DNA from: Algoriphagus resistens
GTDB lineage: Bacteria > Bacteroidota > Bacteroidia > Cytophagales > Cyclobacteriaceae
Direction: 5' to 3'
DNA: 64,000 nucleotides
NCBI RefSeq assembly: GCF_001442615.1
Contig: NZ_LMXN01000002.1
Location: 620,001-684,000, forward strand
Made by a program: the position numbers and the translations under genes. Below, in pieces: positions 36,741 to 45,888 of this stretch. Below the pieces are notes generated by a model. It saw only the letters and a program-made list of their open reading frames with translations. It was not told the origin of the DNA and searched no databases. Positions within the stretch are counted from its first letter, which is position 1, and each line of letters starts with the position of its first letter.

Positions 36741-38567
36741 ATGAAAAATATTAAAAATAAAGCCGGAAAATACCTGGGTATCCTATCAATATGTATGATT
36801 TTATCCTGCTCGGAGGATTTCTTGGATACAGTACCCGATAACATCACCACTCTTGAGGATGTATTCACCAATAAAAGCATGACTGAGCAATGGCTTGCCA
36901 GAATATATAATCCCTTGCCCGATATGTGGAATCAGCCCTATGATCAACAGTGGTCTGGACAGAGCGATGAAGCAGATTATGCCTGGACTTTCCCGGCAAT
37001 TAATTCAGGTGCAATGACCCCGGACAACACCAACCACAATGTTTGGTCTGGCTATTATCAAGCCATCCGCTATGCTGCAATATTCTTGGAGAATGTGGAC
37101 AAAAACCAGGAAATCCCTGCCGAGCCCAATGGCGGTAGACTAGTCCAGCAATATAAGGGTGAAGCCCGTTTTCTTAGGGCCTATTATTATTGGCTCTTGT
37201 TGAGGCAATATGGACCTGTCGTCCTCATGGGAGAATCCTCTCTGCCCCCTGATGCGAATTTTCAGATACCGCGCAGCACATGGGATCAGTGCGTTGACTA
37301 TATTATTTCAGAAATGGACCTCGCCATGGTGGATGTACCAGAACAACACCTGAATCCAACTAATCCACAGGAATTGGATTTAGCCCAGACAGGAAGAATC
37401 ACCAAACCAATTATAATGGCAATCAAATCCCAGGTACTTTTATTCAATGCAAGTCCGCTGGTAAATGGTAACACTGATTTGTCAGGCTTTGTTAATCCCG
37501 ATGGCACGGGTTTAATAAATCAGGTCTATGATGAGAATAAGTGGAAAATGGCCGCAGATGCAGCAAAAGCAGTCATAGACCTAGGATACTATTCACTTTA
37601 TAGGGTAGAAAATGAAGATCCATTCCGGGCAGGGTTTTTATCCTATAGAAACCTCATGTTTGATGGATGGGAAACCGAAGGCATATGGCTCAGGCCAAGC
37701 TCAGACATGTATGGCAACTGGGAAAGACATTCTTCGCCCCGAAATTCAAATGGAAATGCATGGAACGGAATAGCAGTGCCCCAGGAAATGGTAGATGCGT
37801 TCAGAATGTCCAATGGGTTGGAAATTGAGGATCCGGGCAGTGGCTATTCAGAGGATGGGTTTGTAGAAGAAGGGAATGCCTATTATGCCCCAGGCACTTA
37901 TAAGATGTACGTTGATCGTGAGCCCAGGTTTTACGTGAATGTTACCTTTAATGGATCCTATTGCCCCGTGGTACCCAACCCGGGATGGAGCAATGTGGTT
38001 GAATTTTTCTTCACAGGCAACTCGGGAAAACAGGGAGCTACAAGAGATTACCCTTCAACAGGTTATACCGCAAGGAAAAACATCCATCCGAACAACGACT
38101 ACCGGGATAACCGGAGTTTTGCAAGGCCGGCTATGAACATTAGGCTTGGGGAGATTTACTTAAACTATATAGAGGCATTAAACGAATATTCACCCGGTCA
38201 CCCAGACATCGTATTTTACCTCAATGAGCTAAGAAATCGATCTGGTCTTCCTGACTATGAAGGGGAAACAGGTCAGGATGGGATGAGAACGGCCATCTAT
38301 AAGGAAAGGCAAATAGAATTGATGTTTGAAGGCCATCGATACTGGGACGTAAGGAGATGGAAAGTAGCCGACCAGCCAGAATATCACCAGGGAGGGGCAT
38401 TTCACGGAATGAATATCAATAAAGGGGAGAATTTGTCTTCCAAGGATTTTCATGAGAGGTCAGTAGTTTTTACAAGGGCACCATGGGAGGACAAAAACTA
38501 CTTCTATCCTATCCCACAGAGTGAGATTGACCGAAACAAGGAACTTGTCCAAAATCCAGGATACTAA
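36741..38567 (+). CDS. SusD/RagB-family binding lipoprotein (second system)
   Basis: A 608-residue lipoprotein, starting at ATG 36741; the open frame from the TTG at 36729 adds four residues only. The lipobox is SICMILSC (Cys near residue 23), then SEDFLDTVPDN. C-terminal signatures are ERQIELMFEGHRYWDVRRWK and FYPIPQSEIDRNKELVQNPGY. Longer than the first SusD (487), in line with a different ligand. It starts 15 bases after susC and is followed by a terminator. No hydrolase or lyase gene follows. Confidence 0.95.
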   Translation: MKNIKNKAGKYLGILSICMILSCSEDFLDTVPDNITTLEDVFTNKSMTEQWLARIYNPLPDMWNQPYDQQWSGQSDEADYAWTFPAINSGAMTPDNTNHNVWSGYYQAIRYAAIFLENVDKNQEIPAEPNGGRLVQQYKGEARFLRAYYYWLLLRQYGPVVLMGESSLPPDANFQIPRSTWDQCVDYIISEMDLAMVDVPEQHLNPTNPQELDLAQTGRITKPIIMAIKSQVLLFNASPLVNGNTDLSGFVNPDGTGLINQVYDENKWKMAADAAKAVIDLGYYSLYRVENEDPFRAGFLSYRNLMFDGWETEGIWLRPSSDMYGNWERHSSPRNSNGNAWNGIAVPQEMVDAFRMSNGLEIEDPGSGYSEDGFVEEGNAYYAPGTYKMYVDREPRFYVNVTFNGSYCPVVPNPGWSNVVEFFFTGNSGKQGATRDYPSTGYTARKNIHPNNDYRDNRSFARPAMNIRLGEIYLNYIEALNEYSPGHPDIVFYLNELRNRSGLPDYEGETGQDGMRTAIYKERQIELMFEGHRYWDVRRWKVADQPEYHQGGAFHGMNINKGENLSSKDFHERSVVFTRAPWEDKNYFYPIPQSEIDRNKELVQNPGY

Positions 38568-38599
38568 TAACGTCAATCAGGAATCCCTAACTTAAAAAG

Positions 38600-38640
38600 A
38601 GAAGGCCCAGAGCAAATACCAGTTGTGCTGGGCCTTCTTT
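38600..38640 (+). terminator. Terminator of the second SusC/SusD operon
   Basis: Stem AGAAGGCCCAG / CTGGGCCTTCT with a 17-base loop, ending in TTT. It lies 33 bases after the susD stop codon. Confidence 0.85.
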
Positions 38641-38805
38641 AACTTAGAAATATTATTTATAGCTAAATCACCTATATAAAACATAGCAATTGATAAATAG
38701 GACCGGTCATAAACTGTTTACAGTCCCAGCTTAAACTCTCCACTAGTATCTACCAGATTTGCCGGTCTTTTTTTCTGAAGATGGTAAAATCCGGATTATT
38801 TGAAA

Positions 38806-39084
38806 TTAGAACTCCCATTTTCTGTCTCTAATCACTGTGGACACCTGGTATTTAACAGCAGAGAAAAGATAGCTTTATAAATGTCTTATTTCTTTTTCCG
38901 GAGCTTTCTCCCAAATACTTAAAAAAATTTCCTGGACGATGTCTTCTGACTGTTCAAGATTTTGGAGCATTCGAAAGGTAAAACCAAACATACTCTTCCA
39001 ATAGCGGTTAAGCAGTTCATTGAAAGCTGAATGATCTGATTTTTTTATTCTTTCATAAAGTTCTTCATCACTTGCTTCCTTCAT
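38806..39084 (-). pseudogene. ECF sigma factor pseudogene (nonsense codon, region 4 lost)
   Basis: The frame starts MKEASDEELYERIKKSDHSA and continues through region 2 (FTFRMLQNLEQSEDIVQEIF, then LSIWEKAPEKEIRHL). A TAA at 38875-38877 stops it at codon 70. In the same frame it goes on as SYLFSAVKYQVSTVIRDRKW up to a second stop at 38806-38808, which is region 2.4 as in relatives. Region 4 cannot be found in the remaining 160 bases before the susD terminator. Dead. Confidence 0.82.
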
Positions 39085-39302
39085 TGGTAAGGGATTTAAC
39101 CTCCCAAATCAATATCATATCCCTGGAAATTACACTTAAATCCTGTTAAGCAATGTTTAAGTTTTACTTTATTGCAGTAAATCCAGTTAATGGCTTTTTC
39201 CAATAAACCAGCTTCCTAAATTACTTACAATCGGTATGTTTGCTTTAAAAGCAGGAATCATCGTAATTTCTAATGCTATATAATTAATCAAAAATCCCTA
39301 CC

Positions 39303-39632
39303 ATGAAAGAATACCAAAATCCAAAAGACCGTAAATACACCAAAGAATTACTTGAATCTGCACCGAAGGAATCAGCAGCTTTTATGAACTTAAAGCATAC
39401 CGCAGAAAGATCCGATGGAATCATTCCTGTTAAATACCGTGAACTGATGTCCATAGCCGTGGCACTGACCACACAATGTGCCTACTGCATGGAATCGCAT
39501 ATCCAAAATGCAAAAAAAGCCGGTGCCACCAAAGAAGAGATAGCTGAGACGGTTTTTATAGCCTCAGCCATACGTGCAGGCGGGGCAGTGGGAAACGGAT
39601 TACTTGCCATGCGTATGTTCGATGAGGTTTAG
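39303..39632 (+). CDS. AhpD-like carboxymuconolactone decarboxylase family protein
   Basis: A 109-residue alkylhydroperoxidase-type protein. The redox motif is CAYC (TTQCAYCMESHIQNAKKAGA, near residues 58-61), followed by the His that completes the CxxCxxxH site, and ETVFIASAIRAGGAVGNGLLA. Family members reduce peroxides or act as disulfide relays. A broken duplicate lies 1.8 kb downstream at 41446. Intact length. Confidence 0.9.
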   Translation: MKEYQNPKDRKYTKELLESAPKESAAFMNLKHTAERSDGIIPVKYRELMSIAVALTTQCAYCMESHIQNAKKAGATKEEIAETVFIASAIRAGGAVGNGLLAMRMFDEV

Positions 39633-39868
39633 CTTGTCAAGCTATTTGATAAAGTCAGAATCGGTGATGGTCTATTTTCAAGAAGGTTTAATCATGAGAG
39701 ATTGCAATCAGTGATCTGAAATGTCTTGTTTGCCCATAGCAGGACACCATTAGTCCAAACATTCAGCGTATTCGTTCTTCCCTTTAACAGGATCTCTCTA
39801 AATCCCTATATATCATATCCATTCAACTTATTCTTCCTGCTCTTGTTGACCTCTATTTCTTCCAGACT

Positions 39869-40015
39869 CAGGATCAGCTAGCAGCTGCATCCGTAGGCCC
39901 TTTTCATTTATACCCAATCCATTCTGGCTCAGGAATTCTTCAATAAAGGCCTTGGCATTGTGGGGATGTACACTCTTCCCCTCTAAAAACGGCATCGGCA
40001 GGATGCGCTACTTCG
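39869..40015. repeat. Dispersed ~150-base repeat, copy 1
   Basis: Imperfect copy of the sequence at 59054-59203, in the same orientation. Shared blocks include CAGGATCAGCT at one end, CTCAGG.ATTCTTC then ATAAA.GCCTTGGCATTGT in the middle, and CATCGGCAGGATGC..ACTTCG at the other end. It lies just past the 3' end of the 399-residue hypothetical gene. Confidence 0.75.
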
Positions 40016-40029
40016 GCCATCGGTCAACA

Positions 40030-41229
40030 TCACCTATTCAATTTCTTCATTAAATCCTCGTAAATCTCTTTTGCGGCATCAGGATCAGCTCCCGTTCTAC
40101 TGATCAATTCATCCAAACTGACTTTTGTATTGGAGTTGATAGCCGGCATGAGCTCTGCCAGGAACTTGTTCATTGCATCCAGTTCCAGACTGTCTTCCTG
40201 TCCGGTTGACACTTGGCTGAAATGACCTTCATAAGAAAGCAATTCCGGATCCTTACCGGTAATTTGCTCTATGGCTGATTTCATGGATACATGTAATCGA
40301 ATATGAGGCTCAGCTGGAGCATCCACTCCCAACCTGTTCAATTCCCCGACCAAGCTGTCATATCCAAAGTCCGTCATGGCACTGAGTGTCATTTCTTCCA
40401 GCTCTTCATCAAAATACACACAGGCATAATGAGGAAATCCCTCCAGTTCTTTCAGGCTCATTTTAAAGATATCGGATGCATACTCCACCCGGAAGGCATC
40501 CTTCCATAGATCCATCTCAAAAGAATTAGCATCCATACTCGATTGAACATACAGCATTTCATGACCTTGGTGCTGCATTAGGGGAATAGTTGAGTAAACT
40601 GAAAGCAACAAGAAGGAAAACAGATCCTTTTCAATCAAACCTGCCAGCTCTTCAATGGTCTCAATTCCAGGATCCAGTTCCCCGGCGTAAAAGAAAATAT
40701 CATCAGCCTGAAAACTACTGAATCCTATCAAGGGGCCATAGGTCTGATAACAATCCCCATTGGAACTGATCAACCCGCCAAATATCAGGACACCCTGTTC
40801 TCCCAATGTCCGACTTGCCCCTGGAGAATACAATAAAAACTCCTCTCCTGTGATTATATCCACTGACTCGAAAAAATCCGGATAGGGATTGTCCCGTACA
40901 AACCAATAGGTAAACCTCCAAGGATTCTCTGCCTGCTCCTGCAAATATTCATATTCCTCCTTGGGCAAAGCCTTGATCTGAGCATGGTTCAGGTATTTAT
41001 GAATAAGTCCTTTGTTTTTAAATAGCTCATGGATAACATATTGGGTTTTAAACATCGCTTGATTTGCTTTACCTGCTCTTCCAAAAACCTTTTTATGCCT
41101 TTTGACCAGCAAATCAAAACGCTGATCCAGTTTGTTCCGCTCCGCAGCATAATACATGATCCTGTTTAATACAGGCTCAGAAAAATCACTGACTCTGTTG
41201 CATTTATTGAGTAGGGAGGAATAATCCAT
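40030..41229 (-). CDS. Hypothetical protein, 399 residues
   Basis: I do not recognise a family. The protein is soluble, without signal peptide or membrane helix, acidic in the second half, and rich in aromatic residues. Residues 1-60 are basic and helical (NKLDQRFDLLVKRHKKVFGR). The centre has FDVITG-like and LIFGGLISSNGDCYQTYGPLIGF segments, and the C-terminus is a helical tail (KEIYEDLMKKLNR). The long uninterrupted frame and normal codon use support a real gene. It stands alone between an AhpD-like gene and its pseudogene copy, with a dispersed repeat just downstream. Confidence 0.8.
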   Translation of the reverse strand: MDYSSLLNKCNRVSDFSEPVLNRIMYYAAERNKLDQRFDLLVKRHKKVFGRAGKANQAMFKTQYVIHELFKNKGLIHKYLNHAQIKALPKEEYEYLQEQAENPWRFTYWFVRDNPYPDFFESVDIITGEEFLLYSPGASRTLGEQGVLIFGGLISSNGDCYQTYGPLIGFSSFQADDIFFYAGELDPGIETIEELAGLIEKDLFSFLLLSVYSTIPLMQHQGHEMLYVQSSMDANSFEMDLWKDAFRVEYASDIFKMSLKELEGFPHYACVYFDEELEEMTLSAMTDFGYDSLVGELNRLGVDAPAEPHIRLHVSMKSAIEQITGKDPELLSYEGHFSQVSTGQEDSLELDAMNKFLAELMPAINSNTKVSLDELISRTGADPDAAKEIYEDLMKKLNR

Positions 41230-41445
41230 AGTTGAGAAAATTTTAACAGTACAATTGTAATCAGGCCAACCTGTAAATTCAAATTTATCTGGATATCAAA
41301 TCCAGCAACTGGGAATCACTGTCTCCTTTTCTGACGTTCCAATTAGTCTCCAAAGCCAAGTTGGGCATTCAGCGCAGGCAATTTTGGCTATTCACCTTTA
41401 TTATCTTTATACTCCACAATCATTGAACCATTAAGCTCTATTCAA

Positions 41446-41775
41446 ATGAAAGAATACCAAAGTCCAAAAGACCGGAGCTATACTAAAGAGTTGCTGGAAT
41501 CTGCATCCCAAGAATCAGCTGCTTTTTTGAATTTAAAACACATACCAGAACGAACTTATGGCCTAATTCCTGTCAAATACTGGGAATTGATGTCCATTGC
41601 CGTTGCATTGACTACCCAATGCGCCTTTTGCATGGAGTCCCATATCTAAAATGCCAAAACACAGGTGCCAGCAAAGAAGAAATTGCCGAAACCGTATTCA
41701 TAACCTCAGCCATTAGCGACGGCGGAGCAGCTGGAAATGGACTTCTGGCAATTCAGATTTTTTGATGAAGTTTGA
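41446..41775 (+). pseudogene. Broken duplicate of the AhpD-like gene
   Basis: Starts MKEYQSPKDRSYTKELLESA, nearly identical to the intact gene at 39303 (MKEYQNPKDRKYTKELLESA). After CAFCMESHI the Gln codon CAA has become TAA at about 41647, followed by a one-base loss a few codons later and a further frameshift near the end (FFDEV in another frame). The remaining sequence still reads GASKEEIAETVFITSAISDG in pieces. Recent inactivation, since the first 66 codons are hardly decayed. Confidence 0.9.
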
Positions 41776-41881
41776 ACCATCAGGAGAAAAGGATTTTCAA
41801 TAATTCACTAGGCCCCATCACTAAGGTTCACATTTGATCTACTTCTTTCAAAATCCAATTGAATTGGATTTTGACAGTAAA

Positions 41882-42565
41882 TTAAACCATTTGTCTTTGC
41901 TTTAATTTCTTATTCAAGCAGTTAATAAAATCCCTTCTCTGCATCAGATCCCAAAGCCTGGCCTCAAAGGTTTGGGTCTCCCCCAGACTTGGAAAGGTCA
42001 GTTTACCTTTTGCAAATGAACTAGCAACCAGAAGATTGAAGTAGTTGTATAGCAAAATACATCTTTGGAAAAAATCGGTCTGAACTACCTGAAAGCCGAT
42101 TTTCTTGGCAGTTCTCTTATTCAGGATATAGCTGGTGCCCCGGATGGTAAGGTTTTCCGAATTCTCTTTTTGCAGATGATCAATCAGATTTACCAATCCT
42201 TCGAGGTACTGTTCCATAATCAAGTTATTTCTCTGTCTTCCATTGAGACTCAGGTCTATCACAAAAACATAATCAAACAAAGTCCCCCCATGCACGACAA
42301 TTTTACCCTTCTTTGGCTTTTCAGCCAGAAACAATGGGGAATGATAAATCAAATCCCCGCTCTTTTTTAGCGCCGGCACATCAAAAAAGGGAGCTACGAG
42401 GGACAGGGTTATCGGAATGCCCAAAATCAAGGGAAGAAAAAGCCCAGTCTTCCAACAAATGAGAAAAACCAACAGGAGGATCAGTAAAGCAATAAATCCT
42501 ATTTTTACCTGAATCCAGACCTGTTCTTTTTTAGTTTTCAGATAAAATCCATGTTTCAGCTCCAT
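41882..42565 (-). CDS. Hypothetical membrane protein, 227 residues
   Basis: I do not recognise a family. Two adjacent transmembrane helices near the N-terminus (about residues 21-40 IGFIALLILLLVFLICW and 45-60 LFLPLILGIPITLSLV) are followed by a soluble basic domain of about 165 residues (RQRNNLIMEQYLEGLVNLID and later RDFINCLNKKLKQRQ). It stands alone on the minus strand. Confidence 0.75.
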   Translation of the reverse strand: MELKHGFYLKTKKEQVWIQVKIGFIALLILLLVFLICWKTGLFLPLILGIPITLSLVAPFFDVPALKKSGDLIYHSPLFLAEKPKKGKIVVHGGTLFDYVFVIDLSLNGRQRNNLIMEQYLEGLVNLIDHLQKENSENLTIRGTSYILNKRTAKKIGFQVVQTDFFQRCILLYNYFNLLVASSFAKGKLTFPSLGETQTFEARLWDLMQRRDFINCLNKKLKQRQMV

Positions 42566-42999
42566 TCTAGAAAAGTTTTCAATGGGGAATAACTTAATAA
42601 CTGCCCAAAACTAAGGAAGGGGTTTCAAAAAGCATGCATCTGACTTCCTATTCTATTTCCCCCTCCCCCAAAAGCCAAAAAACTAGGCGGATCAGCACCT
42701 AACAAAATCTATCAGAGCAAATCCGAATCTCCACCTATAAGTTTTATAAATCCTGTGATCAAATTGTACTGGATGTGGTTTTGTTAAACCGACTATCAAT
42801 TGATATACCTCTATAAGATATTCTTAATAAAGTCGGCCCTATATTGGGATGTGTGGTGAGCTCTTTGAATAATTACCGGAACATATTTTACTAAGGGATT
42901 GCGGAAATATCCACTCCGGATATAAAAAAAATATGGCTCTGCTGAAAAATGGGCTCACTTGACCTAAGTATGAAAATCAATAAAGACAAAACTTTTGGA
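42566..42999. other. 434-base intergenic stretch, nothing identified
   Basis: AT-rich sequence between two minus-strand genes. No open frame of note, no terminator and no repeat that I can support. Confidence 0.4.
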
Positions 43000-43938
43000 T
43001 CAATCCACAGAAATCACCCGGTAGTTACCTGTGGGAGCTATCTGAACCCATTTTCCCTCTATTGTTTTATCTTCCCCTGTCCTATTGTTGGTTAGCAGAA
43101 GGGTGTAACTCAAAATCCTGTGTCTCATTTCAAATTCACTCCGAAATTCAGAGTACCCCGGAGAAACAGCTATTATCTCTTTAAGGTCTGAGTACTCTGA
43201 TTTGCCAGACTGTACATACGAGGTATATGTTCCTTTTTCCTGTCCATAATATATTTCCCCATCCTGAAAATTGGCAGGAAGCTTCACTTCCACACTATCG
43301 GCCATTAACCATACAAATGCATCAGGTGCATCACTTTCAAAAAAAAAGCTGCTGTTTACATCAACTCCTCCAATTGGCATAATCTCTATTTCCTGGCTGT
43401 TTGGTACCGTGAATTTTAACGTACTTCCAACTCTCCAATACAAAGAGTCACCGTCCCCCTCACCGACGTAGTATTTGATTCCCTTAAATTCATAGCCTTG
43501 TGATGCTTTTTGGGATACGGTGATGGTTCTTTGGCCATTTGCTGAAGTTAGGATAATCCTGAACGCAAATTGCTCTCCGCTACTATTTTCCTGCAAGCTG
43601 ATTTCCAGCTTATCCTGTCCGTTGCGAACAATTACAAAACCCTTGTTCTGCCAAATGGCTTCAAGCCTTCCCTCTCCTTCCAGACCCAATAAAACATTTT
43701 CATTTATTTTCTCATTTTGCAGGGAATAAATATCGCCGAAGATCCTGGAATCGCCTGTTACATTTTCCACTCTGTCTATACTCCAGTCACCTGAGGAAAA
43801 ATCAATATGCCCAATTCCCCCTTCTGCTTCCATTTCTATCAAATCCACCGATGGGGAGATACTTGGTCCTTCCTGATTATCAGCGCAGGAAACTAGAAAA
43901 ACGAATAATACAACTAAGAAAAGGGAGAAATCTTTCAT
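43000..43938 (-). CDS. Predicted lipoprotein, 312 residues
   Basis: N-terminus LFLVVLFVFLVSC with a lipobox Cys18, so lipid-anchored. The rest is beta-rich; ITVSQKASQGYEF is reminiscent of BACON/Ig-like modules found in Bacteroidota lipoproteins. Function unknown. It is a single gene on the minus strand, 175 bases from the next gene upstream. Confidence 0.8.
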   Translation of the reverse strand: MKDFSLFLVVLFVFLVSCADNQEGPSISPSVDLIEMEAEGGIGHIDFSSGDWSIDRVENVTGDSRIFGDIYSLQNEKINENVLLGLEGEGRLEAIWQNKGFVIVRNGQDKLEISLQENSSGEQFAFRIILTSANGQRTITVSQKASQGYEFKGIKYYVGEGDGDSLYWRVGSTLKFTVPNSQEIEIMPIGGVDVNSSFFFESDAPDAFVWLMADSVEVKLPANFQDGEIYYGQEKGTYTSYVQSGKSEYSDLKEIIAVSPGYSEFRSEFEMRHRILSYTLLLTNNRTGEDKTIEGKWVQIAPTGNYRVISVD

Positions 43939-44113
43939 GTTGATATAAGGTTAATTATTTACCGGATTTTGATTGTTTTGGAGTACGCCTCATTTAAAGA
44001 ATAACCTGTTGGATCTAATAGAAATATAGTTAAACACTAACAGCAAAGCAGTTCTTCATTGCTGCCAATGACCTAAATCCCAAAGGGTCAGCGTTCATAA
44101 GAATCTGAGGGTC

Positions 44114-44824
44114 TTAGAATTTATAACCCAAAGAAATACCGACCCCCATATTTTTTAGCTCTTCCCCAGTGTTATAATCCCCATAGTTATATTGCAGGTT
44201 GGCCAATCCTAGATCACCATTTACCTGAATGCTATACCGCTCGATAAATTCGTATCCCAATAAGAACCCCAATCCATAATCCCAGGGTTTTCCATAATTA
44301 TAAGTCCCCATATCGCCTATTGACCCATCTTTGGTAAACCGCACATCACCTTCTGTCTGGGCAACCATGATGTCACCATATAACAACTCCGCATCACTTT
44401 CCCATGATCCTCCTAGCCCATAACCTACATAAGGCCCGGCCCCAAGCAACAATCGGCCAGATTTCCCCAATCTTGGTTTAAACAATAAATTAACCGGCAA
44501 CACTACATACGTAAGGTTAGCCTTGAATTCGCTATTATTGCCCCTAACCACAGGCCAGGCACCATTTCCTTTGAAGCCTTTTCCCTGATACCATAAAGAT
44601 GGCTGCACAAAAAAATCATTCCACACCGCAACATCAAGGGTAAGGCCAATTTGCATGCGGACAACATAATCACGGTCAGCTTCCCTCCCATCTGCATCAG
44701 TAAATTTTGAATCAGACATATTCATCCCCGCACGAAAGCCCCATTGAATCTGGGCATCACTGAAATGGGAGGACAAAAGTGCTGATAGAAATAAAGTAAG
44801 GTATAAAATCTGCTGTTTTTTCAT
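44114..44824 (-). CDS. Outer-membrane beta-barrel protein (PorT/OmpA-barrel family)
   Basis: The start is set at ATG 44824, which gives a signal peptide (QQILYLTLFLSALLSSHFSDAQ). The open frame extends 111 codons further upstream but overlaps the divergent TetR gene and has no signal. The 236-residue mature type shows alternating beta-strand pattern: IQWGFRAGMNMSDSKF, LRTDVAVWN-like strands, RLLLGAGPYVGYGLGG and a terminal MGVGISLGYKF ending in Phe, typical of barrels. It is divergent from the TetR gene at 45012. Confidence 0.87.
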   Translation of the reverse strand: MKKQQILYLTLFLSALLSSHFSDAQIQWGFRAGMNMSDSKFTDADGREADRDYVVRMQIGLTLDVAVWNDFFVQPSLWYQGKGFKGNGAWPVVRGNNSEFKANLTYVVLPVNLLFKPRLGKSGRLLLGAGPYVGYGLGGSWESDAELLYGDIMVAQTEGDVRFTKDGSIGDMGTYNYGKPWDYGLGFLLGYEFIERYSIQVNGDLGLANLQYNYGDYNTGEELKNMGVGISLGYKF

Positions 44825-44933
44825 GGGAAGAACCGGTCCTGGTTTATCACTAATATCGAACTGATAAATACTGGTGATTTGGTGTTTAAAATTGAAAACA
44901 TTACAAAAATGCGTTTTAAAATCTAAGCAAGTG

Positions 44934-44973
44934 GTGACATAAATGAAATTGTTACCATTCAGTGACATAAATG
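44934..44973. promoter_or_regulatory. Paired direct repeat in a divergent promoter region
   Basis: GTGACATAAATG occurs at 44934-44945 and again at 44962-44973 (28-base spacing), between the divergent barrel gene and TetR gene. It could be a pair of regulator binding sites. Confidence 0.5.
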
Positions 44974-45011
44974 TTATATTCATCTCCCAGACTAGAAAAT
45001 ATCGCTGAAAA

Positions 45012-45668
45012 ATGGCAAGAAAAATACCTGAGGGAGAATTCCGGAACAAAGAACGTACAAAGCTAAAGCTGATCAATGCCGTGGGTGAGATCATCCGCAC
45101 ACAAGGATATACCAAGCTGGGAGTAAACAATATTGCCACTACAGCCGGAGTCAGCAAGAAGTTGATTTACCGTTATTTCGAAACCGCTGACAAGCTCATT
45201 GAGACCTATGTGAGAAGTAGGGATTATTGGATGAGTTTTGATCATCTGGCAAAGGAACTGGCAGAAAAGCACCAACATGACCACGGAAGAGAATTACTTA
45301 CGACCTTGCTGAAAAACCTTTACGAACATATGGCTGAAGTTCCCGAAACCCAAAAAATAATCCTTTGGGAAATCAGTGAACAGAGTAAGCTTATGCGTGA
45401 CATAAGTGAGGATAGGGAAAACTTCGGAACAGAGATATTTGCCATGACTGACCCGTTTTTTGAGGGAACCTCTGTCGACATCCGGGCTATATCAGGACTG
45501 CTGCTTGGAGGAATTTACTATCAGATCCTACATTCAAATGCGACAGGAGGCAACTTTTGCGGAATCGGGAATGAACGTAAAGACCGCTTGTTCAAAAGTC
45601 TCGAAAGTATACTAAAATGGGCGTATGATGAGGCAGAAGGTCAGAAGGCAACCAAAACCATGAATTGA
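45012..45668 (+). CDS. TetR/AcrR-family transcriptional regulator
   Basis: A 218-residue regulator. The helix-turn-helix is LINAVGEIIRTQGYTKLGVN then IATTAGVSKKLIYRYFETAD. The C-terminal domain is of the ligand-binding type and unassigned. It faces away from the outer-membrane barrel gene, with 187 bases between start codons, so mutual regulation is likely. Confidence 0.93.
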   Translation: MARKIPEGEFRNKERTKLKLINAVGEIIRTQGYTKLGVNNIATTAGVSKKLIYRYFETADKLIETYVRSRDYWMSFDHLAKELAEKHQHDHGRELLTTLLKNLYEHMAEVPETQKIILWEISEQSKLMRDISEDRENFGTEIFAMTDPFFEGTSVDIRAISGLLLGGIYYQILHSNATGGNFCGIGNERKDRLFKSLESILKWAYDEAEGQKATKTMN

Positions 45669-45888
45669 TGTATATCTCCGCTCACATGAAAAATGGGATA
45701 ATCATTCAAAATTATAGCTTTTGCTCTGGTACTGCCATTTTTCCGTATTCCTAACAAAACTGTAGACATGTAAATTAGCTAATACCCCTCTTACAAACAC
45801 CTAATTTATCTCCTATTTAGCCCATTGGGCAGGTTTTACACAGCTGGAAAAACTTCGCAAGTGAATCTGCTACAAGTATATCAAATCT

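Noticed and set aside
44825..45157. 111-codon N-terminal extension of the outer-membrane barrel gene
   Set aside because: It overlaps the divergent TetR gene, and a perfect signal peptide begins at 44824.
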